Positions 54,454 through 63,508 are shown, counted from the stretch's first letter. The stretch is DNA of 64,000 nucleotides from DATKMG01 sp041476565 (GCA_041476565.1 JBGOTQ010000001.1:23853-87852), one strand, 5' to 3'. The notes: generated by a model from the sequence alone, not told the origin. Made by a program: numbers and translations.

Positions 54454-55420
54454 CATGACAAATCCCAAAGCCAGGACCGCAATTCTCGCCTTCGGAGCAC
54501 TGTTGACAGTTGCTAAGCTCCATGCTCAATCGCCGGAGGCAGTGGAGTCCATCATGGTCAAGGTGGCGCGGAACCAGGATCGGGCGCTGGAAATGCGCTC
54601 AGCTTTCGTGTACCACCAAGAGCTGCTGATCCGCTTCAAGCGATCGGACGGCATAACTTGCCGGGAGGAAACCCGGGAGTTTACCGTGACGCCTACGCCC
54701 AAGGGGAGCGAGAAGAACCTCACCCGATTTCAAGGGGGGTACTTGAAAGACAAAACTTATATTGCGTATACGCAACCTCGTTATCATTACAAAGAACTCG
54801 ATCTCGATGGTGAACTGATCACAGATTTCGCGAAAGACTTCACAGACGATCAGGCTGCACGGGATGGGCTTGCTTCAGACCTGTTTCCGCTGACCCGAAC
54901 GGAACAAGAGAAGTATCGTTTCACTCTAAAGGGAACAGGCACTTACCATGACCGCTCGGTGTACAAGATCAGCTTCAGACCACGCCCCAAGACTGGCTCC
55001 GATCTGGAGCGGCCGGGTGACCAGGGGGGCGAAGGGTGCTGGGACGGAGAGCTTTTAGTGGATGCCACCGAATATCAACCAGCGTTGGTCTCTACTCATC
55101 TGGCACGGGGGATACCTTTTTGGGTGAAAGCTCTTCTTGGTACCGACGTTGCCCATCTGGGGTTTAAAGTAGCGTATGCCAGATTTGGCCCCAACTTGTG
55201 GTTCCCGGTGGAATATGGAGGGGAGTTCAAAGTGAAAGCGGTTTTCTTTTACAAACGGAGCATGGCCCTTGCTTTGCACAACAACGGTTTCAAGCGTGCT
55301 GAGGTGACCACCGCTTTATCTTATGAGGAGCCCTTCAATTCAGATGATGATTCGGCTAACCCGCCCCCACATGAAACTCCCGCCCAGGGCTCGACTTCTC
55401 ATACCAGCCCGGTACAGTAA
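54437..55420 (+). CDS. secreted protein, outer-membrane lipoprotein-sorting-like fold
   Basis: A 327-residue exported protein. A signal peptide (ILAFGALLTVAKLHAQ) precedes a body of antiparallel strands such as MRSAFVYHQELLIRFKR, YRFTLKGTGTYHDRSVYKISFRPRP and WDGELLVDATEYQP. The strand order and the ELLVDATEYQP turn suggest a LolA/outer-membrane-lipoprotein-sorting-like half-barrel that handles lipids. The tail is Pro/Ser-rich. Starts at 54437 or 54455 are both possible. It is the last gene of the sigma operon. Confidence 0.6.
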   Translation: MIPTNNMTNPKARTAILAFGALLTVAKLHAQSPEAVESIMVKVARNQDRALEMRSAFVYHQELLIRFKRSDGITCREETREFTVTPTPKGSEKNLTRFQGGYLKDKTYIAYTQPRYHYKELDLDGELITDFAKDFTDDQAARDGLASDLFPLTRTEQEKYRFTLKGTGTYHDRSVYKISFRPRPKTGSDLERPGDQGGEGCWDGELLVDATEYQPALVSTHLARGIPFWVKALLGTDVAHLGFKVAYARFGPNLWFPVEYGGEFKVKAVFFYKRSMALALHNNGFKRAEVTTALSYEEPFNSDDDSANPPPHETPAQGSTSHTSPVQ

Positions 55421-55489
55421 GTGCTTCTGCCTTGGTGAAGAGAAATTTGGGATAAGTCATCTACCGTCCCCAATCAGCAGTCGCTCCAA

Positions 55490-55639
55490 ATGTTCAAGAA
55501 CCTCCGCGAAACGGGCCAGTACCGAATGAAATTCGACTTGGGGACATCCACTGCCCTGAAAAAGCGGTTGTCATGCCAGTTGACTTTCTGCGACCGCTAT
55601 CTGAGCAATCCATTGTCGACCTTCAACAAGAAGAATTAG
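55490..55639 (+). pseudogene. relic of a DUF481-type outer-membrane protein (C-terminal end)
   Basis: The 418-bp gap 55421-55838 is mostly empty, but this 49-codon frame reads LRETGQYRMKFDLGT and LTFCDRYLSNPL, close to the final strands of DUF481 beta-barrel proteins. Upstream in frame the DNA continues (PNQQSLQMFKN), also DUF481-like. The barrel body is gone, and the stop falls a few residues before the expected end. It reads as a deletion relic of an outer-membrane protein gene. Confidence 0.5.
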
Positions 55640-55838
55640 GTCTTACTCACTACTGGGTTGCATTTCAGCTTTGCACGGAAGTAGACTGGGATGGCTTTGA
55701 GGTAACCAGTTTCTTGAGGCTCGTTTCCGTTTAGCGCATAGAGGCCTCCCAGCAGAACGCGGAATTCAGCGTTTATTTGATAACACGCATTTATCTTTTT
55801 GGGACGGAGTCTCAGACCAATGAGAAGAAAGCATTTGG

Positions 55839-56426
55839 ATGCAAGCAATCAGATGGGTTTTTCTGCTAACCCTGGTTTGGGAGCTTTCTAGTTGTTCCAG
55901 GGCCTCCAATGATGATTTGATCAGCCAGGCTTCTCTCGACTCCCCGCTCACTATTGAACAAAGCGTGGTTGTGCCCAAAGGTGCGAATGTGTATGTCAAG
56001 CTGGTTAATGCCAAATCTGCAGGAAAGATCAGCGGGCAGAGTGAACTTGAGCTGGAGTTGGACCACTTGGAATTCCAGGGCAACTCGATTCCGCTCCGAA
56101 GCAGTGCCAACCAGGAAGTTGGAGAATCGAGAGGAAAACAGACTGCCACCCGAACGGCCATAGGCACTGGAATTGGTGCGGCCATTGGAGCCATTGCCGG
56201 CGGCGGCAAAGGAGCTGCTATCGAGGCAGCCATCGGTGCTGGCGGTGGAATGGCGACACAAATCTTTACCCATGGGAAAGAGGTTCAGGTCCCCGCAGAG
56301 ACCAAGCTGGACTTCAAGTTGGCTGAGCCATTCGAAATGATCGTTCAGCCCGGCAAAGCCACCAGGCCCGCAAACCGGACACCCGTGCAGCCCTCGGCAA
56401 CACCCCAGCCCAAAGAGGAGTTCTAG
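55839..56426 (+). CDS. lipoprotein with glycine-zipper segment
   Basis: A 195-residue lipoprotein. The signal peptide ends in the lipobox LSSC (Cys near residue 19). The domain has VVVPKGANVYVKLVNAK and a glycine zipper (IGTGIGAAIGAIAGG, then IGAGGGMA, about residues 108-140). A further strand pair (VQVPAETKLDFKLAEP) and a Pro-rich tail follow. The arrangement parallels the protein at 21502-22230. It is envelope-anchored and may form a small membrane assembly. Confidence 0.7.
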   Translation: MQAIRWVFLLTLVWELSSCSRASNDDLISQASLDSPLTIEQSVVVPKGANVYVKLVNAKSAGKISGQSELELELDHLEFQGNSIPLRSSANQEVGESRGKQTATRTAIGTGIGAAIGAIAGGGKGAAIEAAIGAGGGMATQIFTHGKEVQVPAETKLDFKLAEPFEMIVQPGKATRPANRTPVQPSATPQPKEEF

Positions 56427-56456
56427 GTTCCCAATCTAGTTTTCTGAGGAGGGCCC

Positions 56457-56699
56457 ATGCACCTTATCTGGACGATTTTGATTGGCTTTCTGGCAGGAGC
56501 GGTCGCAAAACTGTTGATGCCCGGGAAAGATCCGGGGGGTTTTATCATCACGACCTTACTCGGCATTGGGGGGGCCCTGGTTGCGACTTACCTGGGGAGG
56601 TTCATCGGCTGGTACAAAGAGGGACAATCAGGGGGGTTCATTGCTGCCGTAGCTGGAGCGGTTTTGATCCTCCTGCTGTATCGGATCCTTCGGAAATAG
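56457..56699 (+). CDS. GlsB/YeaQ/YmgE family stress-response membrane protein
   Basis: An 80-residue inner-membrane protein of the transglycosylase-associated-protein family. It has three hydrophobic segments (residues 4-18, 30-48 and 58-75), a glycine-rich TLLGIGGALVATYLG and a KLLMPGKDPGGF loop, all diagnostic. Homologues are induced by stress; the molecular function is unclear. The ATG follows GAGGAGGG. A terminator-like hairpin follows at 56738-56758. Confidence 0.9.
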   Translation: MHLIWTILIGFLAGAVAKLLMPGKDPGGFIITTLLGIGGALVATYLGRFIGWYKEGQSGGFIAAVAGAVLILLLYRILRK

Positions 56700-56737
56700 A
56701 CTGCCAGCTAACGACTTCACTTGAAATTGTATTCGAC

Positions 56738-56758
56738 AGGGGTTATGATAAAACCCTT
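56738..56758 (+). terminator. intrinsic terminator candidate after the GlsB-type gene
   Basis: AGGGGTT pairs with AACCCTT (one G-T) across a short A+T loop, followed by CTTTTG at 56759-56764. It is downstream of the GlsB-type gene and upstream of the OmpA-type gene. The T run is short. Confidence 0.45.
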
Positions 56759-56958
56759 CTTTTGTCAGAGTGCATGATTTTCTGGCTATACACTCGCAAA
56801 CAGGCATTTTGGGGTCAGTTTTTTGGAGTCGAATATTGAGGACGTCTCGATGCACAGTCAGAAGATATTTTTGTTATTGGGTCACGAAAACTATTTCCGT
56901 ATGGTTTTGAAGTTCAAGTTACAGCGGTTTCAATAACCTTTTTAGAGGGAGGACCTCA

Positions 56959-58764
56959 ATGCGAAAGAACGGGTGGGTTGCTTGTGTGGTGCTCAGTCTC
57001 CTCTTTCTTGGCACTTCGATGCTTAGAGGACAGGAGAAATGGGAAGTTGGTGTCTATGGGGGTGGTTCCTTTTTTAACAATCCCAATATTAAGAGTTCAT
57101 ATCCGACCTCGAACTCGCAGCTATCGTATACCTTTGTCAGGGGTGGTGTGCTGGGATTGAGGGTGAGGGAGAATCTGACCGACCATTTTGGCTTAGAACA
57201 GTCGTTCACTTTCCTGGGGAATAACCTTGCCCAATTCGGAAACGGTGTGGCGGCCGTACGACATCAGCAATTTCATTTCAACGGAGTCGCCTGGGGCTAT
57301 TCTCCTGAGGACCGAATCCGTCCTTACTTCAGTGGTGGTGCGGGCTGGAATGGGTTCCGTCCGACTGATGCAGCCAAGTCGGCCAATTCCGAAACTTTTG
57401 GGCAATATTTAGGCTCTAGCAATCCTTTTGGATTCAACTTTGGGGGCGGCTTGAAAGTCAAACTGACTCAAAACCTTGGACTGGACTTCAGTCTCCGCGA
57501 CTTCCTTCAGAAGACGCCGTCCCTGGGTTTCCCGGGGGCCTCAGATGCGAAATGGCTCCATAACCTGCAACCTCAAGGCGCGCTAATGATCATGTGGGGC
57601 GGCGCGCCTCCCATAGTTCACACTTTCACGGTAGGGTCGGGGATCGAGGCAAGCAAGACGGCGTTGTGTCCCGGAGAGACGGCGACGCTGCGGGTCAGCG
57701 CGTCGGACTCGATCGCCAATGCGAAGGTGACTTACAAGTGGACGGTCAAGGGGCAGGAGGTGGGCACCGGACCGGAGTACACCTTTACGGCGCCAGGGCA
57801 AGCGGGGACGTACGATGTAGCGGTGCACGTTTTTTACGACACGGCCGGGATGATCAAGCGTGAGTTGAAGGCAGTGAAGAAGAATCCTGGGACGCCAGCG
57901 GATCGGACGACGACGATTACAGTGAAGGAGACACCGCCGCCGCAGGTGACGGCCTCGGTAGATCGAGGTACTGTGCAGCGAGGCGAGCGCGTCCGGCTGA
58001 TCGGGAATGCGACGGCTGGGGAGTGCTGTGGAGGGCTGAATTATCACTGGACGGTGAACCAGGGGCAGATATTGAGTGGGGCTGACCAGGCGACGGCAGA
58101 GCTGGACACGTCAGGGCTGACCTTCAGTGACACGGTGCAGGGGCCACAGCAGCAGAAAATTGTGGCTACCCTGGAAGTGACAACAGAGAAGTGCGGGAAA
58201 GGGACGGCGCGGACTGGGGAGGTCACGGTCGGTTATACCGCGCCACCCCCACCGCCGGCCCCGAAGGCGATGCAGTTAGCGGATGTTAATTTCGCGCAGA
58301 ACAGTGCGCGGGTGAACAACTGTGGCAAGCGGCTGCTGGCCAACGAGCTGTACCCGCAGATGACGGATGCGCGGTACCGGGACTATGACATTGTGTTGAT
58401 AGGGCACCAGGATGAGAAGGAGAAGGCGAAGGTCCCGGGCAAGAAGGATACGACTCTGGATCGGGAGCGAGTGCTGAACACCGTGGCCTACCTGACGGGC
58501 AAGGGGGCAAACTGCAAGGATTTGGAAGTGGGCCGGATCAAAGTGGCTTGGATTGGCAAGGAGCAGGCCAACGAATTCAAGTCGACGCTCTGCGATACGA
58601 GCACGCGAGAACGTGGGAAGGACAAGATCAAGAAGGGAGACGAGATGGCGAAGAACCGGCGGGTGGAGGTCTGGCTCGTGCCGAAGGGAGCCGAACTGCC
58701 CGCGGGAGGTGGCAACCTGCAGGTGGTGCCCAGCGACATCGGCAAGCGCGGCTGCCCCAAATAA
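56959..58764 (+). CDS. outer-membrane OmpA-family protein with PKD-like domains
   Basis: A 601-residue envelope protein. A signal peptide (residues 1-25) is followed by an eight-strand-type barrel (to about residue 215, for example WEVGVYGGGSFF, FGFNFGGGLKVK). Two PKD/Ig-like repeats (about 220-425, with YKWTVKG and YHWTVNQG) lead to a Pro-rich hinge and a C-terminal OmpA-like peptidoglycan-binding domain with DRERVLNTVAYLTGKGANC and NRRVEVWLVPKG. It ties the outer membrane to the cell wall. From about 57640 the base composition becomes much more G+C-rich than in the barrel part. Confidence 0.87.
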   Translation: MRKNGWVACVVLSLLFLGTSMLRGQEKWEVGVYGGGSFFNNPNIKSSYPTSNSQLSYTFVRGGVLGLRVRENLTDHFGLEQSFTFLGNNLAQFGNGVAAVRHQQFHFNGVAWGYSPEDRIRPYFSGGAGWNGFRPTDAAKSANSETFGQYLGSSNPFGFNFGGGLKVKLTQNLGLDFSLRDFLQKTPSLGFPGASDAKWLHNLQPQGALMIMWGGAPPIVHTFTVGSGIEASKTALCPGETATLRVSASDSIANAKVTYKWTVKGQEVGTGPEYTFTAPGQAGTYDVAVHVFYDTAGMIKRELKAVKKNPGTPADRTTTITVKETPPPQVTASVDRGTVQRGERVRLIGNATAGECCGGLNYHWTVNQGQILSGADQATAELDTSGLTFSDTVQGPQQQKIVATLEVTTEKCGKGTARTGEVTVGYTAPPPPPAPKAMQLADVNFAQNSARVNNCGKRLLANELYPQMTDARYRDYDIVLIGHQDEKEKAKVPGKKDTTLDRERVLNTVAYLTGKGANCKDLEVGRIKVAWIGKEQANEFKSTLCDTSTRERGKDKIKKGDEMAKNRRVEVWLVPKGAELPAGGGNLQVVPSDIGKRGCPK

Positions 58765-58788
58765 GCTTCTCAAAGTCTGAACGGCTTC

Positions 58789-58821
58789 AAGGTGCGGGTC
58801 CGAAAGGGCCTGCACCTTTTT
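58789..58821 (+). terminator. intrinsic terminator of the OmpA-type gene
   Basis: AAGGTGC and GCACCTT form a 7-bp stem with a G+C-rich interior that can extend the helix, and the stem runs into TTTTT. It sits 25 bp after the OmpA-type stop codon and before the minus-strand sugar-gene cluster. Confidence 0.75.
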
Positions 58822-58993
58822 CATTTCAATTTAAGGGAATTATTCCTGCCGCACCACTGATATGAGGGGTGAGCGCGGCCTCCTACACCCTGCATACGCA
58901 TCCACTAACGCGCCACGCAGCGCAATGCCGACAGGTCCTGTGCCGCACAGCCTATTACAAGACCTCGTATTGCGAAAACTTAGCACGTCCGGC

Positions 58994-60028
58994 TCAATCC
59001 GGTATAACGCTGGCCAAGGCCTCGAGTTCGTGCTGGCCGGGTCCCAATGGTAACTTGACCTTGCCCCGAGCAACGACGGAACGGCAAATGGCCATCATGA
59101 TTTCGAAGCCCTTGTAGGCATTCTCGCCATTGCAGGGATGAACCTTGGTCGGATCGTCAAGCCAGTCGACAATTTGCTGGATATAGGGCGGCATGTCATG
59201 GGCATAATCCATGTTCCCCGACCCCGAGATCACTCCGCCGGAATCCCGGGTAACAGCGCGCCATCCGCCACCAGTTAGCACTTCGGCGAAGCCTTCCGTG
59301 CCCTGAGCGCCGATGCGACATTTGCGCCACCAGGCTTCGACTTCAGGAATGTCTGGTGCCCCATCACCACTTTCCACAATCCCACGGACCCCGTTGGTAA
59401 ATTGGATCAGGCCGGCAATATAATCAGGGGAAGGATGGTTATCGCTAAACTTTCCTTTTCCGGAAGCCTGGCCGACCACCCACTCCGCCTCGGTGTCGTC
59501 ATTGAACCAGCGGGTGTAGTCAATCAGATGGGTCAGCATATGCAGCATCCAGCCTGTAGCAGTTCCATACACGGTGTGGACCCGGCCTATCCCACCGCTG
59601 GCGATGATCTCCCTGACCTTCTTGTAGTGTTCTCCGTAGCGATGCTGATGACTCACCACAGTCTTCACACCAGCCTGGCGCAGCAGACTCATCATCTCGA
59701 GGGCCTCGTTGGTTGAAGTGGCAATGGGCTTCTCGTAGGCTATTAAGCGAACGCCAGCTTTCACCCCCAGCCGGATCATTTCCAGCCGGATATTGGGCAA
59801 TGTGCAGAAACAAAAGACATCCGGTCGAGTGTTGTTGAGCAGCGGTCCAGCTTCAAGACTGGTAGCAGGACCACCGCACTGTCTGGCCGCCGCCTCCAAC
59901 CGCTCAGGGTTGATATCGCAAAGCCCTACCAGATCAAATCGCCCGTTCTTCAAAAACGCATCTGCATGATGCATTCCACGCTTGCCGCAGCCGGCGACCA
60001 CAACCGTATATTTCTTGTTAGCTGCCAT
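58994..60028 (-). CDS. Gfo/Idh/MocA family oxidoreductase
   Basis: A 344-residue NAD(P)-dependent sugar dehydrogenase-type enzyme. The Rossmann fold has VVVAGCGKRGMHHADAFLKNG and LVGLCDINPERLEAAA. The EKP motif YEKPIATSTNEAL is intact and the catalytic His region HQHRYGEHYKKV follows. Members oxidise sugars, inositols or sugar-nucleotide intermediates. It neighbours the DegT aminotransferase and the SIS protein, so an oxidation-transamination route to an amino sugar is plausible. The gap at 60029-60224 holds no gene. Confidence 0.85.
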   Translation of the reverse strand: MAANKKYTVVVAGCGKRGMHHADAFLKNGRFDLVGLCDINPERLEAAARQCGGPATSLEAGPLLNNTRPDVFCFCTLPNIRLEMIRLGVKAGVRLIAYEKPIATSTNEALEMMSLLRQAGVKTVVSHQHRYGEHYKKVREIIASGGIGRVHTVYGTATGWMLHMLTHLIDYTRWFNDDTEAEWVVGQASGKGKFSDNHPSPDYIAGLIQFTNGVRGIVESGDGAPDIPEVEAWWRKCRIGAQGTEGFAEVLTGGGWRAVTRDSGGVISGSGNMDYAHDMPPYIQQIVDWLDDPTKVHPCNGENAYKGFEIMMAICRSVVARGKVKLPLGPGQHELEALASVIPD

Positions 60029-60224
60029 AGGTTAAGACTCCCCTCAAAAATAAATTGTCTGCAAGGCTGCCAGAAAGCACACAACCTCGATGAAGATGCG
60101 AAGCCTGTTCACTACAACACACTGCCAGCTCGTCCCTCGTGGGACCCGCTTTTCGCGGCGCCCAGCGAAGGACACAAACCCGCTGTCCTCACTAGCCGTT
60201 TCCGACTCCTCCCGGTAAAGGAGA

Positions 60225-61346
60225 CTACTTCTTCAATTGGTCCCAGGCACGAATCGCCTCAATAGTCAGTTGAGCTTCCTCAGGTGTCAGTTCCGGGTAC
60301 ATAGGCAGCGACAGGACGTGGGCAGCCGATTTTTCAGTATGCGCCAACGATCCGGAAATGCGAGCGCTTTGGCCCCAGGGATATCCCTCTTGCTCATGAA
60401 TTGCGATCGGATAATGGGTCAGAGCTGTGATTCCCCTTTCCTGCAAATAGGCTTGCAAGGCGTCACGGTGCGGCGTTTCGACGACATACAAGTGGTAGAT
60501 GTGACGATAACCAGGCAGCGCGGTGGGCAGTTTGAGGGCAGTTCCTTTCAACCCTTCGTCATAAAGCCTGGCAATGGCTCGGCGCTGGTCGTTCCATTTA
60601 TCCAGGTGTTTGAGCTTGACGCTCAGGACCGCAGCATGGATCTCATCGAGGCGACTGTTGTAACCAATGCTGTGGTGAGAACGCTTAAGTGACCCGTGAT
60701 TTCGCAGCTTGCGAACCTTCGTGGTCAATTCCAGATCGTTGGTGACCAGAGCTCCTCCGTCGCCAAAGCAACCCAGATTCTTCTGGATGATAAAGCTGGT
60801 CGCCACAGCATCTCCCAATTCCCCGATTGCGAAGTCATCACCGCGAGCGCCAAGGGCCTGGGCGTTGTCCTCAAGCACCAAAAGCTTGTGGGCTTTCGCA
60901 ATCTTAGCCACCTCCCGCATCCTGGCGCACTGGCCGTAGAGGTGCACCGGGAAAATGGCCTTCGTGCGCGCCGAAATGGCCGCTTCAATCAGGCTGGGGT
61001 CGATGTTGCAAGTGGCAGGATCAATGTCCACAAAGACCGGCGTGGCTCCAGCCAGCCAAATCGCTTCGGCTGTGGCAAAGAATGTATTAGAAGTGGTGAT
61101 GACCTCGTCTCCAGGTCCAATCCCCCAGGCGATTAGAGCCAGCCAAAGCGCATCAGTTCCAGAGTTGACTCCCACCGCATCTTTCGAGTGGCAATAGGCC
61201 GCGAGTTCCTTCTCGAATTGTCCGACCTTCGGCCCCATTACGTAACTGCCGCTCTCCAGAACATCGTGAATAGCCTGGTCGATTTCCGCTTTCAGATTGT
61301 GATACTGCCTGACATGTCCATAAAAACCGATCTTTACAGCTGACAT
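60225..61346 (-). CDS. DegT/DnrJ/EryC1/StrS family aminotransferase
   Basis: A 373-residue PLP sugar aminotransferase. It has VNSGTDALWLAL, the Asp/Gln-type motif LVLEDNAQALGARG, the PLP lysine motif SFIIQKNLGCFGDGG and RLDEIHAA. Members transaminate keto sugars in surface polysaccharide or antibiotic pathways. Length is normal and the catalytic lysine is present. It runs between the Gfo/Idh and SIS genes on the same strand with gaps of about 130-200 bp, so a shared promoter is not certain. Confidence 0.9.
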   Translation of the reverse strand: MSAVKIGFYGHVRQYHNLKAEIDQAIHDVLESGSYVMGPKVGQFEKELAAYCHSKDAVGVNSGTDALWLALIAWGIGPGDEVITTSNTFFATAEAIWLAGATPVFVDIDPATCNIDPSLIEAAISARTKAIFPVHLYGQCARMREVAKIAKAHKLLVLEDNAQALGARGDDFAIGELGDAVATSFIIQKNLGCFGDGGALVTNDLELTTKVRKLRNHGSLKRSHHSIGYNSRLDEIHAAVLSVKLKHLDKWNDQRRAIARLYDEGLKGTALKLPTALPGYRHIYHLYVVETPHRDALQAYLQERGITALTHYPIAIHEQEGYPWGQSARISGSLAHTEKSAAHVLSLPMYPELTPEEAQLTIEAIRAWDQLKK

Positions 61347-61477
61347 TGTATTGCCTCCGATTTAGTTAGAATTGCAGAACTGCCTTCTTCACACGACAAA
61401 AGCTCGCACAATGAGCCTCTCGGTAGGGCCCCGGAACAAGATTAGTGCCGAGAGCTGTTTGCATCCGGAGAAGCATA

Positions 61478-62524
61478 CTAACGGGTCCGAGTCACAATGT
61501 GAAGCGAACGTGGTTTGTCCGGATCCAGTCCCTTGATTTCCGCCAGCAAGGCTGCAAAAAGCTGGGCCGGAACAATGTAAGGGATAGGCGTGTAAATTTC
61601 CGGGGCCGAGTCATGCATCCGCAATGTCCGGGTCACCGCCGGAAGGCGCGACGTTTCGTCAGAGAAAACCACGGTCTCGGCACTCAAGCGGTGTAATCGA
61701 ACCGCCAGCTTTCTCAGGTCGTTAAAGGCTTTTCCGGGCGGCATGAAAAGGAACACCGGAAATCCTCGTTCGATCATCGCAATGGGGCCATGCAAAAAAT
61801 CGGCCGAGGAGAAGGGCTCAGCCGCCACGCGACAGGTTTCCATCAGCTTTAGGGCCATCTCGCGCGCATTGGCATAATTGATGCCGCGGGCGATCACAAC
61901 ACACTGACGCATGTATCGGTAGCGCTCCACCAGGTGGCGCAATTCATTCTCCAGTTTCAATGCTTCATCAACCCGATCGGGGATTTCGCTGATGCCCCTC
62001 AGCGTGACCTGGGAACCCAGGGCCGAAGCCAGCAGGTACATCAAAAGAAGCTGCCCAGTGTAGGTCTTGGTGGCAGCCACCGTGCGCTGCTTTCCAGCTC
62101 GTTCCAGGAACACCTCATCTACCAATTGGGCCATGGGCGAACGGGCTTCGTTGGTAATGCCCACTGTAAATGCCCCCTGGCGCCGAGCTAGCTTCAAAAC
62201 CAAGTTGATGTCGGTCCCTTCGCCCGACTGTGAGATCCCCACCACCAGAGTTTGCTGCAGGTTAAGTCGTGCGTGGTACACGGTGTGGACTGAGGCGGCA
62301 CACAATGAGACCGGGATCCCCGTGGTAATCTCCAGCAAGTATCGCCCGAACAGCGCCGCATGGTCAGAAGTTCCCCTTGCCACCAGGACCACCAGGCGGA
62401 AATTCTGTTTCCTGGCAAACTTCTTGAACTCTTGCGCATGGTCGCGTTCAGATTCCAGCGTTCGACGCAACGCATCGGGCTGCTCCCAAATTTCATGCAT
62501 CATCCGAGACATGGTCCACCCCAA
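61478..62524 (-). CDS. SIS-domain protein, GlmS-isomerase/NagB-II-like
   Basis: A 348-residue protein with two SIS domains, like the isomerase half of GlmS but without the glutaminase. It opens MHEIWEQPDALRRTL, has the sugar-phosphate motif GTSDHAALF, SQSGEGTD in the first SIS domain, and ends LDPDKPRSLHIVTRTR, which is typical of the glucosamine-6-phosphate deaminase/isomerase group. It should convert an amino-sugar phosphate and fructose-6-phosphate-type substrates. A short relic of a Mur ligase diverges next to it. Confidence 0.85.
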   Translation of the reverse strand: MGWTMSRMMHEIWEQPDALRRTLESERDHAQEFKKFARKQNFRLVVLVARGTSDHAALFGRYLLEITTGIPVSLCAASVHTVYHARLNLQQTLVVGISQSGEGTDINLVLKLARRQGAFTVGITNEARSPMAQLVDEVFLERAGKQRTVAATKTYTGQLLLMYLLASALGSQVTLRGISEIPDRVDEALKLENELRHLVERYRYMRQCVVIARGINYANAREMALKLMETCRVAAEPFSSADFLHGPIAMIERGFPVFLFMPPGKAFNDLRKLAVRLHRLSAETVVFSDETSRLPAVTRTLRMHDSAPEIYTPIPYIVPAQLFAALLAEIKGLDPDKPRSLHIVTRTR

Positions 62525-62579
62525 ACAAGGACTGACATTTTATTAAAAGCGTGCACAATATCAAAACATTTCCTGATCG

Positions 62580-63053
62580 ATGACCTCTGGTTCTCGGACA
62601 GCCATGTTAATGCAGTCACTGCAATGGAGAATTAAAGCGCGATTTGGGGGGAGCCGGTCATTTGCGATCGTGCGCAATCTGACGTGGAAAGTGACTTATG
62701 CCGCCACGATTCTCCTGCGTCGGACGCTGGGACACAGACAGCGGATCGTGATTGTTGTCGGCTCCATGGGGAAAACCACGCCTGTCCGTGCCTTGATGAA
62801 ATCATTTGGTGAAGATCCCAATACGGTGCGAAATAACCACCATTTCGGCGTAGCGTGGGCCTTTGTCCGAAATGTCCGGAGGTTGCGAGTCATTCCGATT
62901 GAAGTAGGAATTGACGGGCCTAGGCAAATGTGGCCTTACGCCCGTATGTTGCGACCTGATTTTGTCGTGGTGACGTCGGTTGGGGTGGAGCACATTCGCG
63001 CTTTCAAAACCCTGGAAAACACAAGGCAGGAGAAGCCTGAGAGAAAGCATTGA
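62580..63053 (+). pseudogene. truncated Mur ligase-like gene (MurF-type)
   Basis: A 157-codon frame that starts and then stops within the central domain of a Mur ligase. The ATP P-loop VVGSMGKTTPVRALM lies at about residues 58-72. The typical RNNHHFGVAWAFVRN and VVVTSVGVEHIRAFKTLENTR follow. After this last motif it reads REKH-like residues and a stop. The rest of the about 450-residue enzyme is absent, and the DNA beyond belongs to another gene. The nucleotide-binding loop is intact, but the ligase cannot function. Confidence 0.6.
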
Positions 63054-63067
63054 ATAGGAATTGCCGG

Positions 63068-63508
63068 TCAACTGACGGCGCACATGGCCTGGGAGGGAGT
63101 GCGTTTCAGAAGGGCCCCAATGACAGCCCAGACTAGATCGTCACTGTTGACTGGCTTCGGCAGCATTTCGTATGCACCTCTCTGGATTAACTCCATCCAT
63201 GAATGCATGTCCTCGGAAACGAGGATGAGTTCGGAATGGGGCCAGGTGAACTTAATCGCATCCATGAGGCCATACAACGATCCGAGACTGTCAGCGTCAA
63301 TAATGACCAACTGGAAGGAGTGCTTTTGATTCAAGACCCAGCGGAGTTCTCCATCGTTGGTCGCGATGTCAACATGTCTTAGAAGAGACTGGATCGCCTC
63401 GACAATGCTTTCAGTGCAAAGAGTGTCTTTGCTAATGACAAGAACTTTGCTGTGTTGATTGGCCAACAAATGGATTTGGTAGGCCCGTTCGGACTGAGCA
63501 AACAGCAC
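63068..63508 (-). CDS. single-domain response regulator (atypical receiver)
   Basis: A 146-residue receiver-only protein. The first strand is KVLVISKDTLC with only one acid in the pocket where two are usual. The phospho-acceptor Asp lies in LVIIDADSL, the LVSED Ser/Thr is present and the LPKP lysine closes the domain. It may be phosphorylated poorly or be a phosphate-independent adaptor. The GTG start has AAAGGGAG before it. It overlaps a small frame (63432-63605) on the same strand. Confidence 0.75.
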   Translation of the reverse strand: MLFAQSERAYQIHLLANQHSKVLVISKDTLCTESIVEAIQSLLRHVDIATNDGELRWVLNQKHSFQLVIIDADSLGSLYGLMDAIKFTWPHSELILVSEDMHSWMELIQRGAYEMLPKPVNSDDLVWAVIGALLKRTPSQAMCAVS

